A stretch of 47,022 bases of DNA from an uncultured Acetatifactor sp. (GCA_947586055.1 CANPXL010000023.1:1-47022); one strand, 5' to 3'; shown: positions 1 through 8,038, numbered from the stretch's first letter. The notes: generated by a model from the sequence alone, not told the origin. Made by a program: numbers and translations.

Positions 1-15
1 AAGTGATGAGCCAGA

Positions 16-59
16 CGCCGCCAGCGATTAAGCTGACGGCGCTAATGTTATGACTGGCT
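16..59. repeat. Imperfect palindrome at window edge, possible end of a mobile palindromic element
   Basis: Two ten-base arms (16-25 and 32-41) pair with one mismatch around a six-base loop. They sit inside a second, weaker pair, AGCCAG and CTGGCT, at about 10-14 and 54-59. The sequence carries no reading frame and is cut by the window edge, so its full size is unknown. Its nested layout recalls the fold-back element at 36536-36701, but the two do not share an obvious end sequence. Confidence 0.4.
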
Positions 60-60
60 A

Positions 61-332
61 CTGTGTGAAAAGTAACCAAAAATTTTCGTCATTTTATTTT
101 ACCCCCCCGAAACAGCCTGTCAAGCCCGGCGTTTCCCTGCCTGCGCTAAAAAAACGCCTTTCCGTTTATTTTTTATTTTGTCAAAATTTGTTTTCCGCAT
201 TCCGGAATATTTTTGACGCGGTCTCACATACTATATGCAAATCCGTCCGCAGTCTGAAATTTTCAGGGCGGATTTTAACTCAGGCAGCAGAATGCCTGTG
301 ACGCAGACGTATGACGCAGAATGGAGGGAATT
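61..332 (+). promoter_or_regulatory. Upstream region of the lipoprotein gene with a mother-cell sigma-like promoter
   Basis: No gene is seen here. A GAATATT box (205-211) is followed after 15 bases by CATACTATA (227-235). This resembles the sigma-E pattern (ATATT, then CATACAnT) and contains the sigma-K -10 core (CATA, three bases, TA). A ten-base stem (about 239-248 with 266-275) lies in the presumed leader. The purine-rich SD GGAGGG (323-328) precedes the ATG at 333. No equally good sigma-A promoter was found. Sporulation control is an inference from the motif alone. Confidence 0.35.
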
Positions 333-830
333 ATGAAAAAAATGAGGAAAGTTAAGGCAGGTGCGAAAAAACTCCTGGCCGTAGGCCTTGCGCTCACTTT
401 CATGTGCATGGCGTCGGCCTGTACCACCGGCACCGACAACGGCGGCTCGGACAGCCTTGCCGGCAACAACGGCAATACCGGTTCCGGCACAGACTCCGAA
501 AACTCCGGTTATGCGGACTCAGGAAACAACCATTCCGATTCCGACAGGGATGAAGGCAGATTTAACAACTCCGTTACCGAAGGAAAAGACGGGAACGGCG
601 AATCTCTGATCGACGACATCGGCCATGCGGTGGACGATATCGCCGACGACGCGGCGGATGGCCTTTCCGATATCGGCGGCGACAGGAACGGAACCGATTC
701 CGGCAGCGGCACGGGGTCGAATGTCTCCGGTACCGGCACTGACGGCGCCGGCGACATGAGCAGCGTAAACGGCAGCGAAGCCGCAGGATCCGGCATGAAC
801 GGCGGTTACAACGGTAATTCCATACGGTAA
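333..830 (+). CDS. Small acidic, Gly/Ser/Asn/Asp-rich lipoprotein of unknown function
   Basis: The product is 165 residues from the ATG at 333. This start is preferred over an in-frame ATG at 321 because GGAGGG sits between the two and fits only the second. The N terminus has a basic stretch (KKMRKVKAGAKK), a hydrophobic core and a lipobox-like ASAC at about residues 27-30, so export and lipid anchoring are likely. The mature part is almost entirely low complexity: Gly, Ser, Asn, Asp and Thr, broken only by an acidic Asp/Ala/Ile stretch around residues 87-110 that could form an amphipathic helix. There is no recognisable enzymatic domain. It stands alone, convergent with dapB, and shares a terminator with it. 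The possible sigma-E/K promoter upstream suggests a sporulation-stage surface protein, but that is speculative. Confidence 0.7.
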   Translation: MKKMRKVKAGAKKLLAVGLALTFMCMASACTTGTDNGGSDSLAGNNGNTGSGTDSENSGYADSGNNHSDSDRDEGRFNNSVTEGKDGNGESLIDDIGHAVDDIADDAADGLSDIGGDRNGTDSGSGTGSNVSGTGTDGAGDMSSVNGSEAAGSGMNGGYNGNSIR

Positions 831-841
831 CCCCAAACGGC

Positions 842-897
842 AAGAAAGGCATCCGAACCGCGTTTTAAGCGGTGCGGAAATGCCTTTCTTTTCGTTT
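842..897 (+). terminator. Strong intrinsic terminator, possibly bidirectional
   Basis: An eleven-base arm at 842-852 pairs with 880-890, and an inner arm 853-861 pairs with 869-877 with few mismatches. The hairpin is followed on the plus strand by a T-rich run. It ends the lipoprotein gene. It lies just past the dapB stop, so it may serve the minus strand too, although its T-run there is short. Confidence 0.8.
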
Positions 898-908
898 TCC
901 TCTTTTTA

Positions 909-1682
909 TCATTTGTCCTTCAGGATTTCTTCGATCACATTGCTCATATCGTACATTCCGGCCGGTTTTCCCGCCAGATATTTCGCCGCCTGCACCGCGC
1001 CTCTTCCAAACACGGCTCTGGAATAAGCCGTGTGCGAAAAGGTCACCACTTCGTCCGTTCCGGCGAATATCACGTCATGCTCGCCCACAATGGTTCCGCC
1101 CCGGACCGCGCTGATCCCGATCTCCTTTTGGGGCCGCGGCTGTCTTCTGCCGCTTCTGTCAAACACATATTCGTAGGCTCCGTCAAACTCTTCGTTTATG
1201 GAGTCCGCCAGCGCCAGCGCCGTGCCGCTGGGCGCGTCCAGCTTCCGGTTGTGGTGCTTCTCCAGAATCTCAATGTCGAAACCTGCCGGCGCCAGAACGT
1301 CGGCCGCCTTTTTCAGCAGTTTTAAAAAAAGATTGATCCCGAGGGACATATTGGCGGAACGGAGAATCGCCGTTTTCCGGGACGCTTCGTTTACCTTTTG
1401 GATCTGTTCCCCGCTCAGCCCCGTAGTGCACAGAACGCAGGGCAGTCCCCGCTCTGCGCAGTATTCTATGACCCTGTCAACCACCGACGCGGTGGAAAAG
1501 TCGATGAGACAGTCCGCCTCGACATTGCACAGGGTAATATCGGAAAAAACAGGGTAGGCGTTGTGCCCGTCGTCTTTCGGGTCGATTCCGGCCGCCATGG
1601 TAAGCTCCGGATCTTCCGCGATCATGCCGCTGATCACCTGCCCCATCCTGCCGTTGCATCCGTTCATGATAATTCTGATCAT
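909..1682 (-). CDS. dapB: 4-hydroxy-tetrahydrodipicolinate reductase
   Basis: DapB reduces hydroxy-tetrahydrodipicolinate with NAD(P)H, the step after DapA toward meso-diaminopimelate for peptidoglycan and lysine. The 257-residue length is normal for the family. The N terminus shows the dinucleotide-binding loop GCNGRMG (residues 8-14). The catalytic and substrate region reads EKHHNRKLDAPSGTA (about 140-154), the DapB signature with the catalytic His pair and Lys. The ATG at 1682 has GGAGAG nearby. The gene follows dapA by 43 bases on the same strand, so both should be co-transcribed under the lysine riboswitch upstream of dapA. In this organism dapB is the last gene of the unit, ending at the hairpin around 842-897. 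I see nothing anomalous. Confidence 0.96.
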   Translation of the reverse strand: MIRIIMNGCNGRMGQVISGMIAEDPELTMAAGIDPKDDGHNAYPVFSDITLCNVEADCLIDFSTASVVDRVIEYCAERGLPCVLCTTGLSGEQIQKVNEASRKTAILRSANMSLGINLFLKLLKKAADVLAPAGFDIEILEKHHNRKLDAPSGTALALADSINEEFDGAYEYVFDRSGRRQPRPQKEIGISAVRGGTIVGEHDVIFAGTDEVVTFSHTAYSRAVFGRGAVQAAKYLAGKPAGMYDMSNVIEEILKDK

Positions 1683-1725
1683 GTCATTCTCTCCGTATCC
1701 GTTTTATTGTAGGACAATCCCTCTT

Positions 1726-2610
1726 TTACAGCAGACCGTATTCCTTCATCGCCGCTTCCAGTCTCCGCACGTTTGCGGGCTCCATCTCCGACAGCGGCAT
1801 TCTCAGGGTCCCGTTGATCAGCCCCATGAGCTCCAGCGCCTTCTTCACCGGGATGGGATTCACCTCGCAAAACAGCGCGCCGCAAAGTTCCATGGCCCGC
1901 AGCTGCTCCTGAAGGCTTCCCTGCGCATCTCCGTCAAAAAACTTTTGGCAGATATCATGCGTCTGTCCGGGAGCCACGTTGGCCAGCACGGAGATCACAC
2001 CGATACCGCCCAGCGCCAGCACCGGTACGATATGGTCGTCGTTTCCGGAATAGAGATCCACGTCTTTTCCGCCCAGCGCGGCCAGCTTCGCGATCTGGGA
2101 AATGTTGCCGCTGGCTTCCTTTACGCCCACGATGTTCTCCACATCCCTGCACAGGCGCACCACAGTCTCCGGAAGGATATTGCAGCCGGTTCTGGAAGGC
2201 ACGTTATAAAGAAGAACCGGAACGTCCACGGACTCCGCCACCGTCCGGAAATGCTGATAAAGGCCGTTCTGCGTCGCCTTGTTGTAATAGGGGCTTACCA
2301 GCAGCAGGCCGTCCACGCCGCTCTTCTGGGCCTCCTGGGAGAGATAGACCGCCGTCTGCGTACAGTTTGATCCGGTTCCGGCGACCACGGGCACCCTGCC
2401 CTTTACCGTGTCCACACAGTACTTTATCACTTCGAGATGTTCCTCATGAGTCAGCGTGGAAGACTCGCCGGTGGTGCCGCATACAATGACCGCGTCCACG
2501 CCGCCCCTGATCTGAAACTCCAACAAGTCTCTGAATTTGTCAAAATCGACGCTGCCGTCCTTATGCATCGGCGTTACGACAGCCACGCCGGCTCCCTTGA
2601 AAATTGCCAT
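1726..2610 (-). CDS. dapA: 4-hydroxy-tetrahydrodipicolinate synthase
   Basis: DapA condenses pyruvate with aspartate semialdehyde, the first committed step to lysine and diaminopimelate. The protein is a TIM barrel of 294 residues from the ATG at 2610, chosen over an upstream ATG because GGGAGGAAAGGG sits directly before it. Family marks are visible: CGTTGESSTL (about 44-53), YYNKATQNG with the active-site Tyr near 108, YNVPSRTG with the catalytic Tyr near 134, and the Schiff-base Lys in VGVKEASGN near 162. It heads a two-gene unit with dapB. A lysine riboswitch occupies its leader (2685-2853), and a consensus sigma-A promoter sits at 2875-2903, so the gene should be shut down when lysine is plentiful. 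Confidence 0.97.
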   Translation of the reverse strand: MAIFKGAGVAVVTPMHKDGSVDFDKFRDLLEFQIRGGVDAVIVCGTTGESSTLTHEEHLEVIKYCVDTVKGRVPVVAGTGSNCTQTAVYLSQEAQKSGVDGLLLVSPYYNKATQNGLYQHFRTVAESVDVPVLLYNVPSRTGCNILPETVVRLCRDVENIVGVKEASGNISQIAKLAALGGKDVDLYSGNDDHIVPVLALGGIGVISVLANVAPGQTHDICQKFFDGDAQGSLQEQLRAMELCGALFCEVNPIPVKKALELMGLINGTLRMPLSEMEPANVRRLEAAMKEYGLL

Positions 2611-2638
2611 TTTCCCTTTCCTCCCTTGCAATATAAAC

Positions 2639-2660
2639 GCCGGCGCTGATCAGCGCCGGC
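2639..2660 (-). terminator. GC-rich hairpin in the dapA leader, likely riboswitch expression platform
   Basis: A perfect 22-base palindrome lies between the lysine aptamer and the dapA SD. As RNA it would form a stem of about nine G-C-rich pairs with a GAUC loop, followed by the weak U stretch GUUUAUAUU. It could be the attenuator stem of the riboswitch. The poor U-run leaves open a role in masking translation or mRNA stability instead. Confidence 0.55.
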
Positions 2661-2684
2661 GAAGGTTCCCTTGGAATATCCTCT

Positions 2685-2853
2685 GATAGCGCCCCATTCG
2701 GTATCCGAATGACAGTCATACGGTTCTTAACCGTATGCCCAAGAAACGGCCTGCAGACGACCCTTTCTTTCGGCGTCTTTCCCTTTCCCGCTCTCTCATC
2801 TGCCTCTGCCGCATCAAAAACGGTACTCCTGAAAAACGCAACCTCTATCTCCC
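2685..2853 (-). promoter_or_regulatory. Lysine riboswitch (L-box) aptamer upstream of dapA
   Basis: Read on the minus strand, the leader carries the conserved L-box blocks in order: AGATAGAGGTTGCG, then CAGGAGTACC, then GACGCCGAAG, GCCG, GGGCAT, GACTGTCATTCGGA, and finally GGGGCGCTATC. The opening GATAG can pair with the closing CTATC to form P1. A perfect kinked-hairpin arm, ATACGGTT/AACCGTAT, is also present at 2718-2735. These match the known lysC-type lysine aptamer closely in sequence and spacing. Known riboswitches of this class lower expression of lysine synthesis or uptake genes when lysine binds. Here the target is dapA-dapB. Confidence 0.92.
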
Positions 2854-2874
2854 TGAATGAATTTTTCTATCTGC

Positions 2875-2903
2875 ATCATAGCATCTTATCTTTGGAGTGT
2901 CAA
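2875..2903 (-). promoter_or_regulatory. Consensus sigma-A promoter for the dapA riboswitch transcript
   Basis: On the minus strand TTGACA (2903-2898) is followed after 17 bases by TATGAT (2880-2875). This places the start near 2868, some 15 bases before the aptamer. The -35 box lies just past the cobO stop codon, so dapAB is its own transcription unit even though cobO points the same way. Confidence 0.85.
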
Positions 2904-2908
2904 TGGCT

Positions 2909-3406
2909 TTATTCCCAAATCTTAAATTTTACGGCATTGATCCTGGAGACTTCATCCGCCAGAACACAGATGGAATCCGGCAGCAGCGTCCCTGTCAGGA
3001 TAATGTCTGTCCCCTCGCGGCTTTCCACAAGGTCCCTCAGCTCCCCCTCGTCCACGATCTTCTTTTCCACGAGCCCAAGGACCTCGTCCAGCACCAGCAG
3101 GTCACATTCTCCCGTTCCCAGCACTTTTCTGGCGAAATTCATGCCGTTACGGATATTGCCGGTCTCTTCCTGTTTCTTTTCCTCGGGGAGCTCTTCAAAG
3201 TTTTCCCCGGATTTTTCAAACCGAAACAGCCGTACCTCCGGCTCCATCCTTTTCAGGAACTCGGAATCTTCCAGTCCCCTTCCCTTCAGGAACTGGACAA
3301 TCATCACTCTCTTTCCCGCCGTGGCGGCCTGCACCGCCCTGCCGATGGCCGCGGAAGACTTGCCTCTGCCCTCGCCAAAGTAGATATCAACTGAACCCTT
3401 TGCCAT
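2909..3406 (-). CDS. cobO: Cob(I)alamin adenosyltransferase, CobA/CobO type
   Basis: This enzyme transfers the adenosyl group of ATP to the cobalt of reduced corrinoids, making adenosylcobalamin or salvaging cobinamide. The 165-residue product opens with the family P-loop GEGRGKSSAA (about residues 11-20), followed by KRVMIVQFLKGR. Later it has the acidic strand LLVLDEVLG (about 110-118) and the motif DIILTG near 134. Length fits the CobA/BtuR/CobO group and not the PduO or EutT types. The ATG at 3406 follows AGAGGTG. No other cobalamin gene is near, so it is probably a salvage enzyme. A fair promoter sits upstream (3454-3482). Confidence 0.93.
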   Translation of the reverse strand: MAKGSVDIYFGEGRGKSSAAIGRAVQAATAGKRVMIVQFLKGRGLEDSEFLKRMEPEVRLFRFEKSGENFEELPEEKKQEETGNIRNGMNFARKVLGTGECDLLVLDEVLGLVEKKIVDEGELRDLVESREGTDIILTGTLLPDSICVLADEVSRINAVKFKIWE

Positions 3407-3453
3407 AATGCACCTCTTATTGCGGTCCGGTAGCCTCCTGGCCCCATGCGCTC

Positions 3454-3482
3454 ATGGTAACATAATTTTTCCTGTTTGGCAA
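3454..3482 (-). promoter_or_regulatory. Candidate sigma-A promoter for cobO
   Basis: TTGCCA (3482-3477) and TACCAT (3459-3454) on the minus strand are 17 bases apart. The start would fall about 40 bases upstream of the cobO ATG. The -35 box lies just past the stop of the SSB-like gene. It is a moderate match only. Confidence 0.45.
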
Positions 3483-3493
3483 ATAAACATTTC

Positions 3494-4138
3494 TTAAGAT
3501 TCGGCTTCCGTCTCTTCCGCAAGCTCCAGCTTGCTTACGGAAACTTCAAACGCCACTCTCTTTTCCACGTTCTCTTCGTCCAGTTTCTTCATATATTCAC
3601 GGCTCTGGATCCTGCCCCACACGGCGCAGCGCTCGCCGACCTTGAAATTGTTCGCATAACGGGCGTTTCTTCCCCAGCAGATGCAGGGTATGTAATCGGA
3701 TTTCCCGTAAGGACGGTTCACCGCCAGCAGAAGATCCGCGATCTCCCTGCCCAGGGGGGTCTTGCGGTAGACAGGTTCCTTGCAGATAAATCCGTCCAGG
3801 AAAATCTGGTTTGTCTTGGAACTCTCTTCCACCTCTTCGATAAAACTGATCTCTCTCGCAAACACAGACAGCACCAGTCTGTTTCTGCGCTCTTCATGGC
3901 GGTTGTAGGACCGGAACTGTCCCGTCACGCAGATCAGCGATCCCGTGTAGTCCGCCGTCACATCCAGCAGGCGCTCCGACACCATAACAGGAATGGTGTC
4001 ATAGCTTTCGCTGAGACGTTTGCACTTTACGTCCATCATGTAGAAACCCTCGCCGTAGATCTGATGGCTGTAAGTAAACCCGCTGACGATTTCACCCATG
4101 ACCGTTACCTGATTGTTTTCAATTACCTTATCTGTCAT
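3494..4138 (-). CDS. Single-stranded DNA-binding-like protein with two OB-type halves
   Basis: I take the ATG at 4138, giving 214 residues, because GGAGAGG lies eight to ten bases before it. An upstream in-frame ATG at 4279 adds a polar, composition-odd 47 residues and has no clear SD. Residues about 5-85 look like one OB-type beta barrel (VTVMGEIVSGF, then IPVMVSERLL, then ICVTGQFRSY). Residues about 95-205 form a second, closer to classical SSB (FLDGFICKEP, KTPLGREIADLLLAVNR, CICWGRNARY, VGERCAVWGRIQSREY). The protein lacks the Gly/Pro-rich linker and acidic DDDIPF tail of the replication SSB; it ends in Glu-rich sequence. Known relatives in Clostridia are annotated as SSB-like. The role here, repair or competence, is not shown by the sequence. 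Confidence 0.8.
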   Translation of the reverse strand: MTDKVIENNQVTVMGEIVSGFTYSHQIYGEGFYMMDVKCKRLSESYDTIPVMVSERLLDVTADYTGSLICVTGQFRSYNRHEERRNRLVLSVFAREISFIEEVEESSKTNQIFLDGFICKEPVYRKTPLGREIADLLLAVNRPYGKSDYIPCICWGRNARYANNFKVGERCAVWGRIQSREYMKKLDEENVEKRVAFEVSVSKLELAEETEAES

Positions 4139-4433
4139 TTTTCCTCTCCTTCTGCCGTTTTGCGGCTTGCAGCCCAGGGGAATCCCGTTTTCGGATTCCG
4201 AGACGGAAAGCCTGTTCCTTCCGTCCTGTTCTCCCGTCTTGTGCTTAAATTTTTTTTCGATAAGTCCATCAAAGGACAATCTTCCATGGATATAATTATT
4301 TATACTATATTTCCGAAGATTTTAGAACCCTTTTTCATCGCGCGAATCACCATATTTCGTCATTTTTTGTCTCATTATCGCCTGATATTGCATCTTTCCC
4401 CAAAACAGAAATCGGCTTTTCTTTGGTCCGGAC

Positions 4434-4585
4434 AAAAAAACCGGTTCGGACAATATTTTCCCCGGACCGGCTCGTGTCTTTTCTTCACTCACTGCACATC
4501 GTTGGCGCTCTCCATGCCCGTATCGTTTGTCCTGTTGGAGAAGATCCAGATGGTCTTCTTCTTTTTCCTGACGTTTTATCTATGG
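4434..4585 (-). ncRNA. Candidate short transcript or sRNA ending at an intrinsic terminator
   Basis: A nine-base arm at 4462-4470 pairs with 4441-4449 with one mismatch and is followed on the minus strand by seven T residues (4440-4434), a convincing terminator. No minus-strand gene ends here: the nearest on that strand stops beyond typA at 6686. Upstream, TATAAA (4591-4586) with a weak -35 TTTTTG 17 bases away could start a transcript of about 145 bases. It does not match a family I can name. It may be an sRNA, a short peptide mRNA or the relic of a lost gene. Confidence 0.35.
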
Positions 4586-4734
4586 TTTATATTTTATCAC
4601 ATCAGGATCAAAAAGTCTACGTTTCCTCTAAATTAAATCTTATAATTCTATAAAAACTAACAAAAAAATCTAACAGAAACAGGGCAGAAAAGAGGACAAA
4701 AATTGTGGGAATGCCATAAAAAAGCAGAAAAACG

Positions 4735-4763
4735 TTGTCATCCCGGACACGACCCACTATAAT
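4735..4763 (+). promoter_or_regulatory. Near-perfect sigma-A promoter for typA
   Basis: TTGTCA (4735-4740) and TATAAT (4758-4763) are exactly 17 bases apart, with a start predicted near 4770. This rules out translation from the in-frame ATG codons upstream of 4770 and leaves a leader of about 80 bases before the chosen typA start. Confidence 0.85.
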
Positions 4764-4851
4764 GAATACGAAAGAAATGTCTGTCATGTCGGACGATACC
4801 GGAACCGGTCAGAGAAGCCGGAAACGGAGACAGCACGGAAAGGACGCAGCA

Positions 4852-6684
4852 ATGAGACAGAAAAGAGAAGACATAAGGAATGTGGCCATCATCGCCCATG
4901 TGGACCACGGCAAGACCACGCTGGTGGACGAACTTTTGAAGCAGAGCGGAGTCTTCCGGGAGGGCCAGGAGGTGGCCGAGCGGGTCATGGACTCCGGCGA
5001 CATCGAACGGGAGCGCGGCATCACCATCCTGTCCAAAAACACCGCCGTTACCTATAAAAACACAAAGATCAACATTATCGACACACCGGGCCATGCCGAC
5101 TTCGGCGGCGAAGTGGAACGGGTCTTAAAGATGGTGAACGGCGTTATCCTTGTAGTGGACGCTTTCGAGGGCGCCATGCCCCAGACAAAGTTCGTCCTGC
5201 GCAAGGCGCTGGAACTGAAGCTCCCCGTCATCGTCTGCATCAACAAAATCGACCGGCCGGAGGCCAGACCCGACGAAGTGGTGGACGAGGTCCTGGAACT
5301 GTTTCTGGAGCTGGACGCCGACGATTCCCAGCTGGACTGCCCGTTCGTGTACGCTTCCGCCAAGACCGGCGTCGCTTCTCTGGATTCCGGCGTTTTGGGT
5401 ACCAGCATGGAACCTCTCTTTGAGACCATTTTACAGTATATTCCGGCCCCGGAGGGCGACCCCGACGAGGGGACGCAGGTTCTGATCAGCACCATCGATT
5501 ACAACGAGTATGTAGGCCGGATCGGCGTGGGCAAGGTGGACAACGGCACCATCCGCGTAGGCCAGGAGGTTGTCATCTGCAACCACCACGAACCCGACAA
5601 ACAGATCCATGTAAAGGTGAGCAAGCTGTACGAATTTGACGGCCTGAACAAAGTGGAGGTAAAGGAAGCCGGAATCGGCTCTATCGTGGCCATCTCCGGG
5701 ATCAGCGACATCCACATCGGCGACACCCTCTGCTCTCCGGAGAACATAGCGCCCATTCCCTTCCAGAAGATCAGCGAACCTACCATCGCCATGCAGTTTA
5801 TGGTAAACGACTCTCCCCTCGCGGGCCAGGAGGGCAAATTTGTGACCAGCCGCCATCTCCGCGACAGACTCTTCCGGGAACTGAACACCGACGTCTCCCT
5901 GCGGGTGGAAGAGACGGACACCACCGAGTGTTTTAAGGTCTCCGGCCGGGGCGAGCTGCACCTCTCCGTGCTCATTGAAAGCATGAGACGGGAGGGCTAT
6001 GAATTTGCCGTCAGCAAGGCGGAGGTTCTCTACCACACGGACGAAAACGGAAAACGCACGGAGCCCATGGAGCTTTGCTACATTGACGTTCCCAACGAGT
6101 TTTCCGGAGCCGTCATCGAGAAGCTGGGCCAGAGAAAGGGCGAGTTGAGAAATATGGGAAGCATCTCCGGCGGAACCTATACCCGGCTTGAATTCTCCAT
6201 TCCCGCCAGAGGCCTGATCGGCTACCGCGGAGAATTTCTCACCGACACCAAGGGAAACGGTATTATGAACACCGTATTTGACGGCTACGCGCCGTACAGG
6301 GGCGACATCCAGTACCGCAAGCAGGGCTCCCTGATCGCCTTTGAAGCCGGAGAAGCCATCACCTACGGCCTGTTCAACGCCCAGGAGCGCGGCGCCCTCT
6401 TCATCGGTCCCGGCGAAAAGGTTTACGCCGGCATGGTGGTTGGCCAGACCGGCAGGAGCGAGGACATCGAAGTCAACGTATGCAAAAAGAAACAGCTGAC
6501 CAACACCCGTTCCTCCAGCGCGGACGAAGCGCTTCGGCTGACGCCTCCAAAGATTCTCTCTCTGGAACAGGCGCTGGACTTTATCGACACGGACGAGCTG
6601 CTGGAAGTGACGCCCCAATCCCTGCGCATCCGCAAAAAGATTCTGGATCCCACCCTCCGGAAGCGGGCGGCCATGAGAAAATAA
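4852..6684 (+). CDS. typA: Ribosome-associated GTPase TypA/BipA
   Basis: TypA is a translational GTPase related to EF-G. It binds the ribosome and helps large-subunit assembly and growth under stress, especially cold. The protein is 610 residues from the ATG at 4852. That start has AAAGGAC upstream, lies within the transcript from the 4735 promoter and matches the usual TypA N terminus; ORF extensions upstream are not transcribed. G motifs are clear: AHVDHGKTT (G1), RGITI (G2), [12 protein letters not shown] (G3), NKIDRPEA (G4) and ASAKTG (G5). The EF-G-like domains and the TypA-specific C terminus ([15 protein letters not shown]) follow. It is a single-gene unit, and its stop is one base from the stop of convergent spoIVB. 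Confidence 0.97.
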   Translation: MRQKREDIRNVAIIAHVDHGKTTLVDELLKQSGVFREGQEVAERVMDSGDIERERGITILSKNTAVTYKNTKINIIDTPGHADFGGEVERVLKMVNGVILVVDAFEGAMPQTKFVLRKALELKLPVIVCINKIDRPEARPDEVVDEVLELFLELDADDSQLDCPFVYASAKTGVASLDSGVLGTSMEPLFETILQYIPAPEGDPDEGTQVLISTIDYNEYVGRIGVGKVDNGTIRVGQEVVICNHHEPDKQIHVKVSKLYEFDGLNKVEVKEAGIGSIVAISGISDIHIGDTLCSPENIAPIPFQKISEPTIAMQFMVNDSPLAGQEGKFVTSRHLRDRLFRELNTDVSLRVEETDTTECFKVSGRGELHLSVLIESMRREGYEFAVSKAEVLYHTDENGKRTEPMELCYIDVPNEFSGAVIEKLGQRKGELRNMGSISGGTYTRLEFSIPARGLIGYRGEFLTDTKGNGIMNTVFDGYAPYRGDIQYRKQGSLIAFEAGEAITYGLFNAQERGALFIGPGEKVYAGMVVGQTGRSEDIEVNVCKKKQLTNTRSSSADEALRLTPPKILSLEQALDFIDTDELLEVTPQSLRIRKKILDPTLRKRAAMRK

Positions 6685-6685
6685 C

Positions 6686-8038
6686 TCAATGTTCCAGCAT
6701 GTTTTCAATAAAGATCCCGTATCCTCTGGCGCTGTCCTGCACAAGAACGTGTGTGACGGCGCCGATGATTTTTCCGTCCTGGATAATGGGACTTCCGCTC
6801 ATTCCCTGAACGATTCCGCCGGTGACGGCCAAAAGTTCAGGGTCTGTGACGGTCAGTTCGATCCCTCTGTTTACGTTGTCATGATCCAGGTGCACCGCCG
6901 TGATCTCCACGTCATAATATCTGGTCTCTCCCTCTACCGTACAGAGGATCCGTGCCGGGCCTTTTTTGATCTCCTGCTTCAGGCCGATGGGCAGCGCCTT
7001 TTCCACTCCCAGTTTCAAAGCCTTTTCGTTGCAGACCCCAAAGATCCCTCTGGAGCTGTTGCTGGTAATGGTTCCCAGAATGTTTTCGTTGGAATATACG
7101 ATCATCCCCGTCATCTCTCCGGGGTTCCCGTCCTCCCCCTTTTTGATATCGACGATGCTGGTCTGATATAATGTCCCGTCTTCCATCTGCATCAGAGTGC
7201 TGGTGTCCACGTCGTTGATGCCGTGTCCCAGCGCCCCGAAATTTCCCTGACCGTCAATATAGGTCATGGTGCCCACGCCCTGCGCGTTATCCCGGACCCA
7301 CACGCCGATCTTGTAGCTGCCGTTTACGTCCTGAACGGGAGTCACTTTCACATCCATGGTCTCCCTGTTCCGCTCCAGCGTCAGCGTGACCGTCTCCCCG
7401 CCGCTTTGCCCGATCAGATCGATAAATTCTTCCTTTTCCGTAACGGCCTTCCCGTTCACGCTGCGGATATAATCGCCGGACTTCAGCACATACCGCGCCG
7501 GAGAATAGCTGACGCCGTCCTGTCCCTGAAATTCCCCTGTGCCGACCACAAGAACGCCCTCCGTCTTCACATAAATTCCGATGGGGACGCCCACCGGGAT
7601 CAGCGACTGGTCCTCTATGACCCGGATCGAAACTTCCTTAAAGGGAAGAAAGCCGAACAGCTTTACCATCATCCGGTAGCTGGACTCCTGCGCCGTCTTA
7701 AAGGTAACCGCCCTGCTCAGGTCGATCTCCACCGCCCCCGCCGGGATATTGCTCTCGCCGCTCTCGCTGACGCTGACGATCTGGGCCTGCGCGGGAACGC
7801 CAAGATAAATGGACTGCTCCTGTCCCGCCCTGATGTTCAGCACGGAAGGGATGCTGCTGTCGATCCGATAATAAAGAGCGCCCGTCAGCGTAACCAGGCA
7901 AAGAAAAAGCGCCAGACAGAGACTGCATCTGTATATTTTCAGCCGTCTCGCTCTCTTTTTCCAGTTCTGCAGGAGGATCACCACATCCTGTCCCGCCTGC
8001 TCCTTGATCCGATCGCCGTAATCTGTCTGCCGCTTCAT
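6686..8038 (-). CDS. spoIVB: SpoIVB sporulation signalling serine peptidase (S55 family)
   Basis: SpoIVB is made in the forespore and secreted into the intermembrane space. There it cleaves SpoIVFA, releasing SpoIVFB to process pro-sigma-K. The 450-residue product has a cytoplasmic basic N terminus, one membrane segment (about residues 35-55), a PDZ domain (about 150-225, including YVLKSGDYIRSVNGK) and the S55 peptidase domain. Catalytic residues are visible: the His in GALGHGIND and the Ser in GMSGSPIIQDGK near the C terminus. I use the ATG at 8038; GGGAG lies eight bases before it, while the upstream GTG would abut the SD. It follows recN by 110 bases, as in other spore formers. spo0A, its normal downstream partner, is missing here. 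Confidence 0.96.
   Translation of the reverse strand: MKRQTDYGDRIKEQAGQDVVILLQNWKKRARRLKIYRCSLCLALFLCLVTLTGALYYRIDSSIPSVLNIRAGQEQSIYLGVPAQAQIVSVSESGESNIPAGAVEIDLSRAVTFKTAQESSYRMMVKLFGFLPFKEVSIRVIEDQSLIPVGVPIGIYVKTEGVLVVGTGEFQGQDGVSYSPARYVLKSGDYIRSVNGKAVTEKEEFIDLIGQSGGETVTLTLERNRETMDVKVTPVQDVNGSYKIGVWVRDNAQGVGTMTYIDGQGNFGALGHGINDVDTSTLMQMEDGTLYQTSIVDIKKGEDGNPGEMTGMIVYSNENILGTITSNSSRGIFGVCNEKALKLGVEKALPIGLKQEIKKGPARILCTVEGETRYYDVEITAVHLDHDNVNRGIELTVTDPELLAVTGGIVQGMSGSPIIQDGKIIGAVTHVLVQDSARGYGIFIENMLEH

Larger units (their letters stand above)
4139..4851. other. Long non-coding region between the SSB-like gene and typA
   Basis: About 700 bases hold no convincing protein gene. The AT-rich part at 4300-4430 is the presumed leader and promoter region of the SSB-like gene. 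4434-4610 contains the candidate short minus-strand unit listed separately. 4652-4770 carries the typA promoter. A 23-codon stretch on the minus strand (about 4490-4560, ending in a stop) reads like protein but has no start codon. It could be a decayed gene end. Confidence 0.5.

Noticed and set aside
4139..4279. A 47-residue N-terminal extension of the SSB-like protein
   Set aside because: A clear SD stands before the ATG at 4138, and the extension is polar low-complexity sequence with no SD.
4735..4851. An in-frame N-terminal extension of TypA starting at 4735
   Set aside because: It would start inside the -35 box of a consensus promoter, has no SD, and its sequence is not found in TypA proteins.
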